DNA of 64,000 nucleotides from NCBI GenBank assembly GCA_003290165.1, contig QNQO01000601.1:124001-188000 (forward strand), given 5' to 3'. The notes beneath the pieces are model-generated. The model was not told the DNA's origin, made no database searches, and saw only the letters and a list, made by a program, of their open reading frames with translations. Numbering within the stretch: the first letter of the stretch is position 1; each line of letters starts with the position of its first letter. Shown here in pieces: positions 38,644 through 50,770 of this stretch. Source of the DNA: Berberis thunbergii (Eukaryota > Streptophyta > Magnoliopsida > Ranunculales > Berberidaceae). The translations under genes and the position numbers were made by a program.

Positions 38644-39999
38644 TCAATCTGAGTACACAGGATCCTCTAATAACAACACATCAACCTCGACTTCTGATGT
38701 AGGCAACTCTAAAAATGGTTTAAGACGCTGACCATTGACTTTAAAAGCACGACCATCTTTAGGATCAACAATCTCCACAGCTCCATGTGGAAACACTGTT
38801 TTCACCGTGTAAGGTCCAGACCATCGAGATCGCAACTTGCCAGGAAATAGACGCAACCGAGAATTAAATAACAAAACCTTTTGGAAAGGTTCAAAGGACT
38901 TGCGAAGAATGGATTTATCATGAAACACCTTCGTTCGTTCTTTGTAGATTTTAGCACTTTGGTAAGCATCATTCCTAATCTCATCTAACTCATCGAGTTG
39001 GAGCTTACGATGTGATCCAGCCTCACCTATATCAAAATTAAAGGTCTTGATAGCCCAGTAAGCACGATGTTTTAATTCTACAGGCAAATGACATGCCTTA
39101 CCAAAAACAAGTCTATATGGAGACATTCCAAGTGGGGTCTTAAACGCTGTCCTATAAGCCAAAAGAGCGTCATTCAGCCGTTGTGACCAATCCTTACGGT
39201 CTGGTCGAACAGTTTTCTCCAAAATATGTTTAATTTCCCGGTTGGATATTTCAACTTGCCCACTTGTTTGTGGATGATATGGAGTACCTACTTTATGAGT
39301 GATGGAGTATTTCTTAACTAGCAGTTCAAACGGTCTATTACAAAAATGAGAACCACCATCACTTATAACAACACGCGGAGTACCAAAACGAGAGAAGATG
39401 TTATCTTTTAGAAATTTGACCACAACCTTGTGGTCATTCATTTTGCAAGGTACCGCCTCTACCCATTTAGAAACATAATCAACAGCTAAAAGAATGTAAA
39501 GATAACCAAATGATGGAGGGAAAGGTCACATGAAATCAATACCCCAAACATCAAAAATCTCCACAATGAGAATGTTAGTGAGAGGCATCATATTCCTACG
39601 AGAGATGGAACCCATTCGTTGGCATCTATCACATGTAGCAAAAAATGCATGGGTGTCCCGAAAAATAGTCGGCCAGTAAAAGCCACACTGCAGAATCTTT
39701 GCAGCTGTCTTTTTAGAACTAAATTGACCTCCACACGCCTGATCATGACAAAAGGAAATGATACTATGAAATTCACTCTCTGGAACACATCTCCTAATGA
39801 CCTGATCGGGACAATACTTAAATAAATAAGGATCGTCCCAGAAGAAATGTCTGACCTCAGCAAGAAATTTAGTTTTATCTTGTTTAGACCAATTAGAAGG
39901 GAGTTGACCTGTAACAAGGTAATTCACAATATCTGCATACCAAGGTAGCTGGGAGATAGCAAGTAATTGCTCATCAGGAAAGGATTCATTCAAGGGCAC
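38644..39999 (-). pseudogene. Integrase part of the Athila-like pol
   Basis: Continues the pol frame after a stop at 40015-40017. The first part (39526-39999) holds the zinc-binding region, with HDQACGGQF, KILQCGFYWPT and CDRCQRMG. The second His of the HHCC motif, normally in GG-H-F, is Gln here. The catalytic core has the first Asp in VWGIDF, the second in VISDGGSHF and the Glu in [13 protein letters not shown] at 39526-39528 interrupts the frame just after the first catalytic Asp. The C-terminal part ([26 protein letters not shown]) is the usual chromodomain-free integrase end, finishing at 38644. The frame is the same on both sides of each stop, so decay is slight. Confidence 0.85.
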
Positions 40000-40014
40000 A
40001 TTTGCAATGGATGA

Positions 40015-41667
40015 TTATACAAGAAGTCTAGACAAATGGTCAGCTACAACATTTTCGGAACCCTTCTTGTCCTGAATCTCAATATCAAACTCCTGTAACA
40101 ATAGGACCCAACGAATCAAGCGTGGCTTAGCATCCCGTTTAGAAAAAAGGTACTTCAGTGCTGCATGATCAGTAAAAATGATAACTTTGGATCCTATCAG
40201 GTATGACCGAAATTTGTCCAATGCAAAGACAATAGCGAGTAACTCCTTCTCCGTGGTGGAGTAATTAAGTTGTGCAACTTGTAGAGTCCTACTGGCATAA
40301 TAGATAACATAGGGCTTTTTGTCCACCCGTTGTCCTAAGACAGCTCCAACCGCAAAATCAGAAGCATCACACATAAGCTCAAAAGGTAAATTCCAATTAG
40401 GAGGTTGGATGATTGGAGCTGAAGTCAACAATTGTTTAAGCTTTTCAAATGCGTTCAAACAGTCTTCGTCAAAGACGAAGGCAGAGTCCTTAGCAAGTAA
40501 ATTGCATAAAGGACGAGTAGCCTTGCTAAAATCCTTAATGAACCTACGGTAAAAACCAGCATGGCCTAGAAAAGATCTAATGTCTTTCACCGTCTTCGGT
40601 GGTGGAAGACTCAAGATTAAATCAATTTTTGCTTTGTCAACTGCAATGCCCTTGTTAGAAATTATGTGCCCAAGAACTATACCTTGCCTAACCATAAAAT
40701 GACATTTCTCCCAATTCAAGACAAGACTTTTCTCTTCACACCTCTTTAACACTAGGGTTAAATGATGCAAACACTCATCAAATGAATCCCCAAACACGGA
40801 GAAGTCATCCATGAACACCTCAAGAAACCTTTCAACCATATCCGAGAAAATACTAAGCATACACCTCTGAAAGGTGGCGGGTGCGTTACACAACCCAAAA
40901 GGCATTCTCCGATAAGCAAAAGTCCCAAAAGGGCAAGTGAATGTAGTTTTCTCTTTATCGTCGGGTGCAATGGGGATTTGGTTATAACCGGAATATGCAT
41001 CAAGAAAACAATAGTAATCATGTCCGGCTAACCTCTCAAGCATCTGATCGATAAAAGGGAGAGGAAAATGATCTTTCCTCGTGCCTGAGTTCAACTTACG
41101 GTAGTCAATACAAACTCGCCATCCAGTGGTCATGCGGGTAGGCACTAACTCATTCCTATCATTTGTGACTACAGTTACCCCTGATTTCTTGGGAACAACC
41201 TGAACTGGACTGACCCAAGAGCTATCCGAAATGGGGTAAATAATACCAGTATCCAACAATTTGAGCATTTCGGCTCGGACAACCTCCTTAAGATTAGGAT
41301 TAAGCCTACGTTGCATTTCACGTGAAGTTTTGGCATTATCTTCCATATGAATACGATGCATGCAAACAGTTGGACTTATTCCTTTAATATCTGCTATAGT
41401 CCACCCAAGTGATGCCTTATGTTCTTTCAGAATGTTTAGCAATTTACTTTCCTGTTCAGCAGTCAATGTTGATGAAATAATAACAGGTAAAGTATCATCA
41501 GAACCTAAAAACTTATATTTGAGGGTTTCTGGTAATGGTTTAAGGTCAAGCTTGGGTGGCTTCTCAACTGAAGGGAGGAGTTTTGACTCACTAAGTGGAA
41601 GGGGTTCAACTTTAGACCTCCATGAATAACTAGGAACCATACTAGGGGGTGCATCAAGCAAAAACAT
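40015..41667 (-). pseudogene. Reverse transcriptase-RNase H part of the Athila-like pol
   Basis: Open for 550 codons. The reverse transcriptase has the first Asp at about residue 223 ([11 protein letters not shown]), [13 protein letters not shown] at about 257-269 and the active-site box FMDD at about 285-288. The RNase H has [15 protein letters not shown] (Asp at about 434), TTEKELLA (Glu at about 475) and FTDHAAL (Asp at about 500), ending [11 protein letters not shown]. All catalytic residues expected of the family are present. It is cut off from upstream by a frameshift at about 41660 and from the integrase by a stop at 40015-40017, so no full Gag-Pol can be made. Confidence 0.9.
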
Positions 41668-42040
41668 TCATTTCCCTAATGGAATTATTATTATCGAAGT
41701 CTAAACCAGAATGAGTCAAACAAACCGTTAGGGGATCATCTAAGGCGGACTGCGGAAAGGAATTTTCCACCAAACTCTCAATCATGTCAACCTCATGGAT
41801 GTCTTCAGACTCGGGGGGTTGTTGACTAACATTAAAAACGTTAACTCGGGGGCTCTCTTTTGCATATGTAGCTTCCGCTTTTGTGTGCAAAGATCCTTCA
41901 AAAACTTGGCGTAGCTAGGAACTTGCTTGATAGCATCGAGTAGTGGGATATTTATGTGGATTTGTCTAAAAATTTCCATTACATCGGTTACATTTGTTCC
42001 TTTCTTTGCAGGAGCTAACCGTGATGGAAACGGGGCTCTA
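41654..42040 (-). pseudogene. Gag-pol junction of the Athila-like element, protease missing
   Basis: Short pieces in different frames: FPSRLAPAKKGTN and FRQIHINIPLLDAIKQ with PSYAKFLKDL (the usual word before the protease), then without a gap ESPRVNVFNVSQQPP and DPLTVCLTHSGLDFD (the usual word after the protease and before the RT). Nothing resembling the D-[ST]-G-A active site lies between them, so the protease has been deleted. Frameshifts fall at about 42030, 41885 and 41660. Confidence 0.7.
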
Positions 42041-43667
42041 GGAAGTAAGATGCCTGAGTGGGGTCAGAGTCAACATGAGCATCTGTAGAAGGTGAGGCTT
42101 TATCAGCCTCCTTATCAGATGGAGATACAACCTGTTTTGACTTAGACGTGGATGCACCAATACTCAAATCGGGCATTTGTACTCGATTGTCAACCTGTTT
42201 TCCACTCCTAAGGGTAGTAATAGATTTGACATCTTCATTGTATGACTCAGATGTACTACCAACTGCGAATTGACCCTTTGGGTTTGGAACAGGTTGACTA
42301 GGAAATCTCCCTGGGAATCTCCCTGCTCTCTCAGAAGAAGACTGAGTAATCTTACTCACAGCTATCTCAAGTCTTTGAGTCGTGGCTTTCAACTCAGATA
42401 TGTCCTTAGAATTCTGATCCATTATACTTGCTGAGCGGTGCAAAAGCTGATTAATCGTTTCCTCTAAACTTGATGTGTTGGATGGATGAACTTGGTTATG
42501 GTGGGGCCTAACAGGGCTAGGGGCTTGAGGAGCCTGGGAAACAACAACAGGTCCCCCTTGGTGTGGGCCATGGGCCCAGGAGAGACTTGGATGTTTGGCG
42601 AACCCTGACTGGTAATAGTTAGGTTGTGGATGATTGCCAGGTCGTTGTATCGCATTAAAAGCGTTGACTTGCTCAGCATAGTATGCAGGATAATCGTTTT
42701 GCAAGTCACAATTAGCTATTGAATGACCAGGACTCGAACATGCAGCACATACTTCAGATGAAGCGTTTGCGGGAAGTGCAGGTTGAGTCAAATTCAAGAG
42801 TGCATCTATCTTTTGAGTCATGGTCATAACAGTCGTCTCTAACTTTGAGGCAGAAGGGGGTTAGACAGATGTATCTCTAACTTCATATATACCACCCTTA
42901 CGCCTATCAGACTCCTTTCTCGAATAATCCCATTGCTGAGAATTTTCGGAAAGCGTCTCAAAGAATTCCCAAATTTCACTGACGCTCATTTTCATTAATG
43001 ACCCACCACTAGTGGCATCAATCATACGACGGTTTTGAGGGGTTAAACCGTCTTGAAAGTATTGAACTAGCCGCCACTTCTCGAATCCATGGTGGGGACA
43101 CTTTACAATGAGCTCATTGAACCTTTCCCAACATTCATAGAAATGTTCACCCTCCTTTTGTTGAAAATTAGATAAATCTCGTCGGAGGGCATTTGTTTTA
43201 TGAACGGGGAAGTATTTTGTCAAGAACTTTCTTGACAACGCATCCCACGATATGATGGATCCTATCTCTAATGCATTTAACCACGATTTCGCCTTGTCTT
43301 TTAGAGAAAAGGAAAATAACCTAAGACGGACCGAATCATCAGAAAAGTTTTGGTACTTCAGGGTAGCGCAAATGTCAAGAAATTCTTTGACATGAAGATA
43401 AGGGTCTTCTTTCTCAAAACCATAAAAAGTGGGCAAGAGATGAATAATAGATGGTTTGAGTTCAAAACTGTTTGCATTTGTCTCAGGTAAGACAATGCAA
43501 GATGGAGCACTACTAGGAAGAGGGGCGAAGTAATCCTTAAAGGCCTTCCCCTCAGCCATCTCAGTGGACGAGGATGATGAACCTAAATAGGTAATGGGGA
43601 CTTCAACGAACTCTTCGAATTCTTGTCGAACAAGTCTACTCTTAGAATCACGCACCCAAGTATGCAT
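42015..43667 (-). pseudogene. Gag of the Athila-like element
   Basis: Capsid-forming protein. Residues about 85-250 carry the plant retrotransposon gag domain (FSLKDKAKSWLNALEIGSI, EHFYECWERFNELIVKCPHH, YFQDGLTPQNRRMIDATS). After an in-frame TAA at 42861-42863 the same frame continues with a CCHC zinc knuckle CAACSSPGHSIANC and a Gln/Pro/Asn-rich tail (PGNHPQPNYYQSGF). The start at 43667 is the first ATG after the leader. The single stop separates capsid from nucleocapsid. Confidence 0.85.
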
Positions 43668-43735
43668 AAACTAATGGACAACGAAGGTGCAAAGTCAACA
43701 CTCCTAAATATATTTTTTTTTGTTAAAGCACTAAC

Positions 43736-45161
43736 TCTAAAATATACACAGACTTACACGCAATCAGCAACCAATAAATGCACAAGAAACATGCCTCCCT
43801 AAGCAATCAACGTTTTTTAGATCAATTATCTTTTTATTTTTCGGGGACAATTATTTCTTATGTAATCTTTATGACAAGGCAATGGGTGCTACAAGTTGAT
43901 CCTAAGAGTGTACACTTTACCCCACAAAGTTCAAAATCAGTAGGCTAGAGTTTTGTTTCAAAGAAACCGGATTATCGCACAAGAGAAGGAGGTCACAATG
44001 GTCCAATTAAGTACTTCCTTGTGCTACCGCTCTGTAAGCCAGTAGATGTGAGAACGATGTGACGTTGGATATACACTCGAGGCTTGTGTTCTTAACCCAA
44101 AACTGTTGGTTACACCAATTCTTCTTGTGGATCGTAGCTTACTTATGACTCGGCGTACCGGGTAAATTACCGTTGTGGTAGTGGCCTCTCGGAGTTCATT
44201 GAATGATTAAACCCATCGTCACTTTCAGTTTGGTCAACACAAAAATTATTGGATTCACCTTGGTCTTGGTTGTCCTATGAACACCTTACCTAAAAGATGG
44301 CTCTATCTAACTTGCTAATTGATTTTAATTATGTTAGGCTATTGGTTGCACACAGCTGGAGTGATGAGGTGGGGATATCAAGTCCCACCAGTTTCTATTT
44401 ATAAGCTGGGTCTGCTTATTATGAATTACTAAAGTTTAGCATCCACAATTACAGAAATTTAACATCCAATCACACAATTTTAAACAATTACACCAAGCAC
44501 CCTGGTTGCTAATACGTTGCGTGTGAGAGAAATACTTACAGTGTGTGTATTCCAATCTGCACAAAAAGTTAGCACAATTCAAAAAAAATGTCTGACTTCT
44601 TTTTATCCGTTTCACTCAACACACAAGCACATGCAAATAAATTTATTGGTCTTGGTCTTAGAAGTCGGATTTCTAAATCACAAGAAATTATTGGGTAACA
44701 ATTAAAATTGTTTCCCTATATTTTCTTTTGACTTAGAGAATTTAGGTTTTTTTTTTGTGATTTAACAAAATGAAAAATAGTAGAGTTTAAAAATTATTAC
44801 ACCACACGCTCGTAAAACGAGGTGAAAATAAAATTAAAACTCTCCTCACAAAATAAAAAATAATAAAAACTTTGCTTGACGTTGGCAGGATCGTTCAATT
44901 TTCTCGAGAAGCGTGTAATTTGTAATATATGCTTCCTTCCTATTAATACCTGCAAAAATAAAAAAATAAAAAAAAACAAAAACAAGTATCAAAACTTCTA
45001 AGACTTAAAAGAAATAACTAAAAAAAATAAAATCAAGCATCCTAAAAGCAAAAGCAATCTTATATCTGACCTAATTTTTTTTATTTATTAAAATTTTATT
45101 TTTTTAACCTAAACTACAAACTAGTGAAAATAAACTCTTAAATCCAATTACACCGCTACAG
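43736..45161 (-). repeat. Leader (5' untranslated internal region) of the Athila-like element
   Basis: Between the primer-binding site and gag. Copied nearly exactly at 34243-34468 plus 18094-19314. Carries the uninterrupted target site of CACTA copy B at about 44950. Confidence 0.85.
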
Positions 45162-45179
45162 TCCCCGGCAACGGCGCCA
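45162..45179 (-). promoter_or_regulatory. Primer-binding site, tRNA-Asp type
   Basis: On the minus strand TGGCGCCGTTGCCGGGGA, complementary to the 3' end of plant tRNA-Asp, starting 7 bases after the LTR end. Confidence 0.85.
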
Positions 45180-45186
45180 AAAACTT

Positions 45187-47193
45187 GATGCAAATTTAAC
45201 TAACCTAAATAAATAGGTTAATTCAACCTAATTTTAATAACTGCAAGTGCACAGTGTCTAACTGGTAGACAAGGGCAAGTACAGGTCGATCCCACAAGGA
45301 CTGTGGTTGCAATTAAATTTCAGGGTTTATTTAAACTAATTTAAATTGGGGTTACAACAATTAAAATATCTAAACTAAAAATCAAATTAAAAACAAAAAA
45401 ATAAAAAGTTTTAAAGAATATGAGAAAGGAAACCAAGGCATTGAATCCACCACAGGTTCTTTGAGATTTGTGTAATCAAAAATATTGTTTTCAAGATTTA
45501 ACATGACTAACCTAAAGATTAATCTAAGTTCACAATTGATTTCAGCATAGGTATAAACCCCTAGCATTGCGTGTCTTCTTACAGCACACACAATCACAAG
45601 TTTATTTTAACTAATCTTAAACCCCTAGCATTGTGTGTCTTCTTACGGCACACACAATCACAGATTCAGATTAATTGATTAAATCAGGCTTTGAATTTCA
45701 ACAAAGAGTATTTCTAACTACCGACTAGTCTAGATAATTAATCAGGATATAATCAGTAAAAGAAAATTATTGAAAATCATAAATCAAATGTGTTTAACGT
45801 TCAAGCGCATAAAGAAAACAATAAATTTAAATACACAAACTCTAAGAAACACTATGGTTTCATCGTAGCCTTGGCGAATGGTTTAGTTGATCATGGTAGA
45901 GGTGGTCACAACATCATTGGAGGTGGAAATCATCTCTGCACGGATGCGAATCCCGAGAAAAGAGCTGCTAATGGCACTGTGGTGGCTCAGAGTGAACGCC
46001 AGGGGTGCAAATAGTGAAAACTATTTTTCAGGTTTGAAAAACGGTTTTCTCCCGCCCGAATTCCATGCGACTCTTCAGAGCTTCGTCTCCAGCGCGACAA
46101 CGTCTGCTCCGCTCCTCGCGAGCTTCCTCTCCTACTCCAAACTAGTTCTGAACCTGAAAAAAAAAAGAGTAAATGAAGAAGCAATGAGATACGAAAATAG
46201 ACAGAAAAAAAAACAAACAGAGATAGGAGTGGCGGAGCCCTGTTTCTCCTGTCGAAGTGTGCCGCTTGCGACGGTGGTCGGGAGAGAGGGAGGCAGGAAG
46301 GATGTCGAGACGAAGAGATGCTCAGAGAGGGGAGGAAGGTCCTGCGGCGAGGCGGAACAGAGTCATGGTGAGGCTCTGTTTCGCGACGGCAGCTGATGGC
46401 GTGGTCGAGTGGTTTGTTCGCGACGGTGGACGTGAGAGAGAGAGAAGTGGAGGAGGGAGAAATCGTGGAGAAGAGAGAAAGATGAAGGAGGGCCGAGAGA
46501 GGGGAGGAACAGGGATGGCGGCGAGCGAGGAGAAACAGGGACTGTTGTGTGCGCGAGGTGGCTGTGGTGGTGCTCGGGTGATGGCGGAGAATGTGGTGCT
46601 CGATGGTGGTGGTGGCTGTGTGGCGTGATGACGTGAAACAGGGTTGTCACGCCCCTTGTTTCAGTGGGATGAAGGAGGAGGTGGTTGTTGGCTGGGAGAA
46701 CGAGAGAGACGACGAGATGAAGGATGATGACGGGATTATCGCTACCGGCTCTCCTATCGAGTGAGGATTGCCGGCAGGGTGGAGTGGTGTGGTGGCTGAA
46801 AAAGAGAAGAGGGGAGAAAGAACGTGGAAAAGCAGAAGGGATGTGGAAGAAGAGAGAATAAAAGATGACCTCCTTTCTCTGAGATTGGGAAGCTAAATAG
46901 GGTTCTCATATTATATTGGACTTGGGTTTTTAGGTTAGCATTTTTTTTTGGTTTGGGCTTAGGTGGACCTAGGTTTATTAGGGTTAGGTTTAGATATGTG
47001 TCTCTTTGTTTTCTACCACCACTAGAATCAACCAATTGTCATTCCTTAAATTGTCGCCTTAACATCATTTCATCGTTAACGCTCAAATTTCTGCCAAGAC
47101 ATGAAAACGAAATAATTATTATAAATTATACTAATCGAAACACTAACATATATAAATTAAGGGATATATTATGTAATAATTACGTGAATATCA
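45187..47193 (-). repeat. LTR of the Athila-like element (5' side)
   Basis: The 2,007 bp run TGATATTCAC...TTTGCATCA on the minus strand, partner of 34469-36488. The right boundary is where similarity between the two copies stops, at TATCA/GGAGG. Confidence 0.88.
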
Positions 47194-47930
47194 GGAGGCA
47201 GGAGCGGTGTGGTGCCGCCGGCAGTTGAGAAGAAGAGAAGAAAATAGGAAGAAATAAGATGAAAAGCATAGGAAAATAACTCAAAGAATAGGAGGGGAGA
47301 TGTGCAACTGGCATGCGGGCAGGTGTGGTGGTGGTGGCAGGGCAAGGTGGTGCGGTGGTGGGACGAGGTGGTGAAATGGTGTTGTTCCTTAAGAGAGAAG
47401 ATAGGTGGTGGTGGTGTCTTTTAGCAATATTGGTGGTGTCAAAAGGTTGTAAACCCACTCCATGTTTAAGAGAAAAACTTTGAAGATGATGCTAAAAACA
47501 ACCATGGCTTTTTAGTTTTTCATTGTTCCTTGCCCTTCTAGAAAATTTATTCCCATGATTTTGAGAGAAAGCACATTATTTAAGTTCTCCACTATTTTTT
47601 TTAACAAAACCAACAGTGTAATAAATTACCAAATTACGAGATAAACTCCATGTTTTTCTTGAAACCTTTTGACTTCCAATTTCTAGCAGTCTGAGATATT
47701 GAAGGCATATAGTAGTGAGTGTTGAACAAGCATCAAGTAAAGTCACTCGAAAAGGCGGAAGACAGATTGTACTAAACCTAATTAAATGGAAAGTCTTCAC
47801 TGATGCATGGATTTCACCAGGTTGAAAACCAATATAATTCCCTGAATTGTGAAATTATTTCTTATCTCTAAGATTAGCGAAAAAAAATTTCTTATCACTA
47901 AGTACTATGTCATGCATCCTTCAAGAATAC
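47194..47930. other. Flank between the Athila-like and Tat elements
   Basis: The first 270 bp are purine- and GGTGGTGG-rich, with wording loosely like the interior of the adjacent LTR (GCCGGCAG, GAAGAAGAGAAG). The rest is AT-rich without recognised genes. Confidence 0.4.
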
Positions 47931-48606
47931 TGATGTAGTCAATTTTCGCTCCTTGCTTTGACCTAATCTCTCTGACATACTGATCTGCACAAGTAACGCA
48001 CGTGAGTCACATACCACCATTGTGGAGGCCGATGGCAATCCAATGCTAAAGTCAGACAGGGATCTGAGGAAGACGTAATGTTGTAAACAGAGAATTTGTA
48101 GTATTCCTTAACTAACTAACCTCATGTCTTATTTATAGTACAGAAGTCTTGGTTCTACCAAGCCATCGTAGGCGTAGTTTAGGAAGGAGGTCTTCGTGGA
48201 AATCATTATCTAATTAGGAGTTGTGCTGCAAGAGGGTTGTTAGCCCTCCCCTAGATACGCGGGAGATAGTTCCCAATCTAAGAGCAATCTGCAGGATGAA
48301 GTTGCCCTGCGTGGAATGTACTCTCGTATTTGCTTCCTAGTTGGAAGCAGAGAGTTGTTGTAGTTGCCCATCCGAAACTGATCTTTGAAACATGTGCCTT
48401 AGTAGGACTTACGAGTATTGAGGATAGTTGTGAGACGTGTGGGCCTAGCACGCTGTAAGAGTTTGGGTCCGTCTGGCGGACTAGATCAGGTGGGCTTAGA
48501 ACTGCTTGGGCCAGATCAGTGTTGGGCTAACGTTGGGGCCCGTAATTCATTGAGATCATCGTGACACGTGTATGACTCAAGGATGTGACCTTTTTATGTA
48601 TCATCA
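47931..48606 (-). repeat. 3' LTR of the Tat-type element
   Basis: The plus strand runs TGATGTAGTCAATTTTCGC...TATGTATCATCA. It is the best-preserved 676-bp copy and was used to bound the other four. Confidence 0.88.
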
Positions 48607-48634
48607 GTTACTCTCCCCACCCCCCCCCCCCCGA
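48607..48634 (-). promoter_or_regulatory. Polypurine tract of the Tat-type element
   Basis: On the minus strand a run of 14 or more G followed by TGGGGAGAGTAAC directly precedes the LTR start TGATGATACATAAAAAGG. Confidence 0.75.
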
Positions 48635-48851
48635 GTCAGTCGGTCGTCACATCGGATCACTAAGTCATCTCTTTGACAAGATATCTCGCTTAGGATGATG
48701 ATTGAGCGTGCGCCGGTTCAACCAAAAACATAGGGGAACCTAATCCTTATTTAGGTCATTTGTAGTGCAGAGTCTGACTCTTTTATTTTCTTTGCTTTCA
48801 AAGCTACCGCTTTGCTCATCTTCTTATTAGAGAGGATTGTTCATCTTTGTC

Positions 48852-50770
48852 ATGGCTCAACAAAATCTTCTTTATGACGCAACCTTGGCCAAGGGCCTAG
48901 ATTTCTTCAAAGACAGGTTGCTATCTGAGCCTGGCCATGCTGAAATTCGTACAAAGTTCGGGGCCCCCGAGGACCTGCCATTGTATGCCCAGAAGGGTGA
49001 CCAAATGCCAATGTCGCCACTGGCGGGGTTCATCTATTTGCATCGAGGAATGCTTCAAACCGGGGTGTGTTTTCTTGTTCTAGATGTGATCTAGAAATTT
49101 TTAGATCTTTTGGGGATTCCTCCGGCCCAATTGGGGCCTAATGGATATAGAATCATCATTCTCATCTTTATTAGGGCAAAAGAGGCTGGCGTGTAATGTT
49201 GTCTGTAAGATGACGTCACCGGCTTGTTTCATGAATCTGCCTTTTAAGTTCTGGCAAAAGTACAGTTTCTTAGCCCCTGCCGATTTGAAGTATTTTTGGT
49301 GCATGGGTCGTCCGCTCGAACAAAAGTTCAGGCCACTTTGTAAGTTTGACTTTTTCTCTTGACTTTGATATGCCTGGTTGCGGGCTAGCTGATCATTGCT
49401 TGTGTTTCTTTGCAGAGAGGTTTCCCACTACTCCACTTACCCTACAGGAACAAAACATTATAGAGACGTTCCCCGTCTCGTTCCAGACCACGATTAGATG
49501 TGTTGGAGGGTCCTTTGGATAATTCGCTTCCTCTTCCTTCGGACTCTATTGAGCCATCTCACACTAAAGGGTCGGTTGTTCGAGATAATGGAAAGGTTGT
49601 GGAGGAGAACCTGGAAAAAGTGGCAACTGCGAAGGGTGGTGCCGGCATGATTCCTGAACCGAGAAGGTTTCATCCGAATGCACAGATAAGTTTGTTTGCA
49701 CCAAACTTGGTGAGGATGAGCTCTCAGATCAGGCACTAGGAGGTTGATGTGGAGTACGCTTCAAGGAAGCATATAAGCAGGTGTCACACCTGGCTAATGG
49801 ATTGCGCTCTGAAGCCCGAGGAGGATACGCTAGAAGGGTGTATGGATAAGGGTTTAAAGTACCTTATGCTGGGTATGTCTCACTTGAGCCAGGTGACCGT
49901 CGCTGAGACAGAAATCAAGGTGGCTCGTGAGAGGGTATATACCATGGAGTGCGTTTTCTCGCACATGCAGTCGCTGTATTGTGATGCGCTCTATGAAATT
50001 GAGTAGTTGCAGAAGTAGAAACAGACTGAGGAGAAGACGCTAGATCAGTCAACCATTGTCGTTGAGACTCGGAAGGCCCGGCTGGGGGCCTTTGAGTGTG
50101 ATCTGGCAAAGGCAGTGTTCGAGATACGAGCTCAAGCAGTAGTTGAGCCAAGTCCACCGAGAAGTCGAGGTTGCACAGAAAGATGCGGCTAGGGCGTGTT
50201 CTGAACTACGGTCTCTTGCTAAAGAGAATGCTTCGAAGAAGGTCGACTGGGTTGCTCAGAAGCAGCAACTGGAATCTGATGTGGAGTTCAATGCTCGAGA
50301 GGCAAGGAAGGCCGAGAACCAGCTCGAACTGTAGTGGCATGAGCTCAGTGCTATGAAGAGTAGTCTGGCCACGAAGCAGTCTCAGGTTGACACACTGACT
50401 GGCAAGTTGGAGTTGTTGGAGTGTTAACTTGCTGACTCAAAAGTGCGGGAGGAAGAACTTTTGTAGGAACAAGGCTGATGCGAGTTTCGCTGGGTGGTAC
50501 ATGGTAGGCTGGAGCTGCTAGCACTAATAAATGAGGAACATCCGGAGTGGGATCTCCACCGTTACAAGAAGATGTCGTATGTAGACCTATTTGTTGCCTT
50601 GGCATCGTCGAACAAGGAGGACATTTCGGATCCTAATGCCCGGGCTGTGGTGCGTGCTAACGCAACTCCTACTCCTTCTTTCGCTAAGCTTAGCTCTTCT
50701 GTTTGTGTACCTTCTCCTGATAAGGAGTGAACTCTGTACTCTTGTACCCATTTTGTCGACTGTTAATAAA
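48852..50770 (+). pseudogene. Antisense extra ORF of the Tat-type element, decayed
   Basis: Reads on the plus strand, opposite to gag. From ATG 48852 (MAQQNLLYDATLAKGLDFF), pieces follow in changing frames: MSPLAGFIYLHRGMLQTGVC, PPAQLGPNGYRI, CFMNLPFKFWQKYSF. These recall the 'putative gypsy-type transposon' domain (Transposase_28 type), in which a short helix, a G-P-N-G turn and aromatic-rich segments recur. After it comes a Gln/Glu/Lys-rich coiled-coil-like region (49900-50340) and a C-terminal piece LLALINEEHPEWDLHRYKKM before the stop at 50728-50730. AATAAA at 50765-50770 suits a transcript end. Function of such ORFs is unknown. At least five stops or frameshifts break it. Confidence 0.6.

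Larger units (their letters stand above)
34469..47193 (-). mobile_element. Athila-like Ty3/gypsy retrotransposon
   Basis: Minus-strand order: LTR 45187-47193, tRNA-Asp-type primer-binding site, a leader of about 1.4 kb, gag, (protease lost), reverse transcriptase-RNase H, integrase, a 3' region of about 2.1 kb, polypurine tract, LTR 34469-36488. Gag, RT and integrase wording, the primer-binding site and the long LTRs all point to the Athila/Tat branch, closest to Athila-like elements. The LTR copies are very similar, so the insertion is not old, but the coding region has several stops and frameshifts. Beyond the left LTR a second partial internal region continues (34243-34468 and 18094-19314). 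No target duplication could be matched to GGAGG at 47194-47198. Confidence 0.9.

Noticed and set aside
45887..46628. Arg-rich open frames on the plus strand inside the LTRs (also 35467-36190)
   Set aside because: The two LTR copies show frame-changing differences there; purine-rich composition is enough to explain them.
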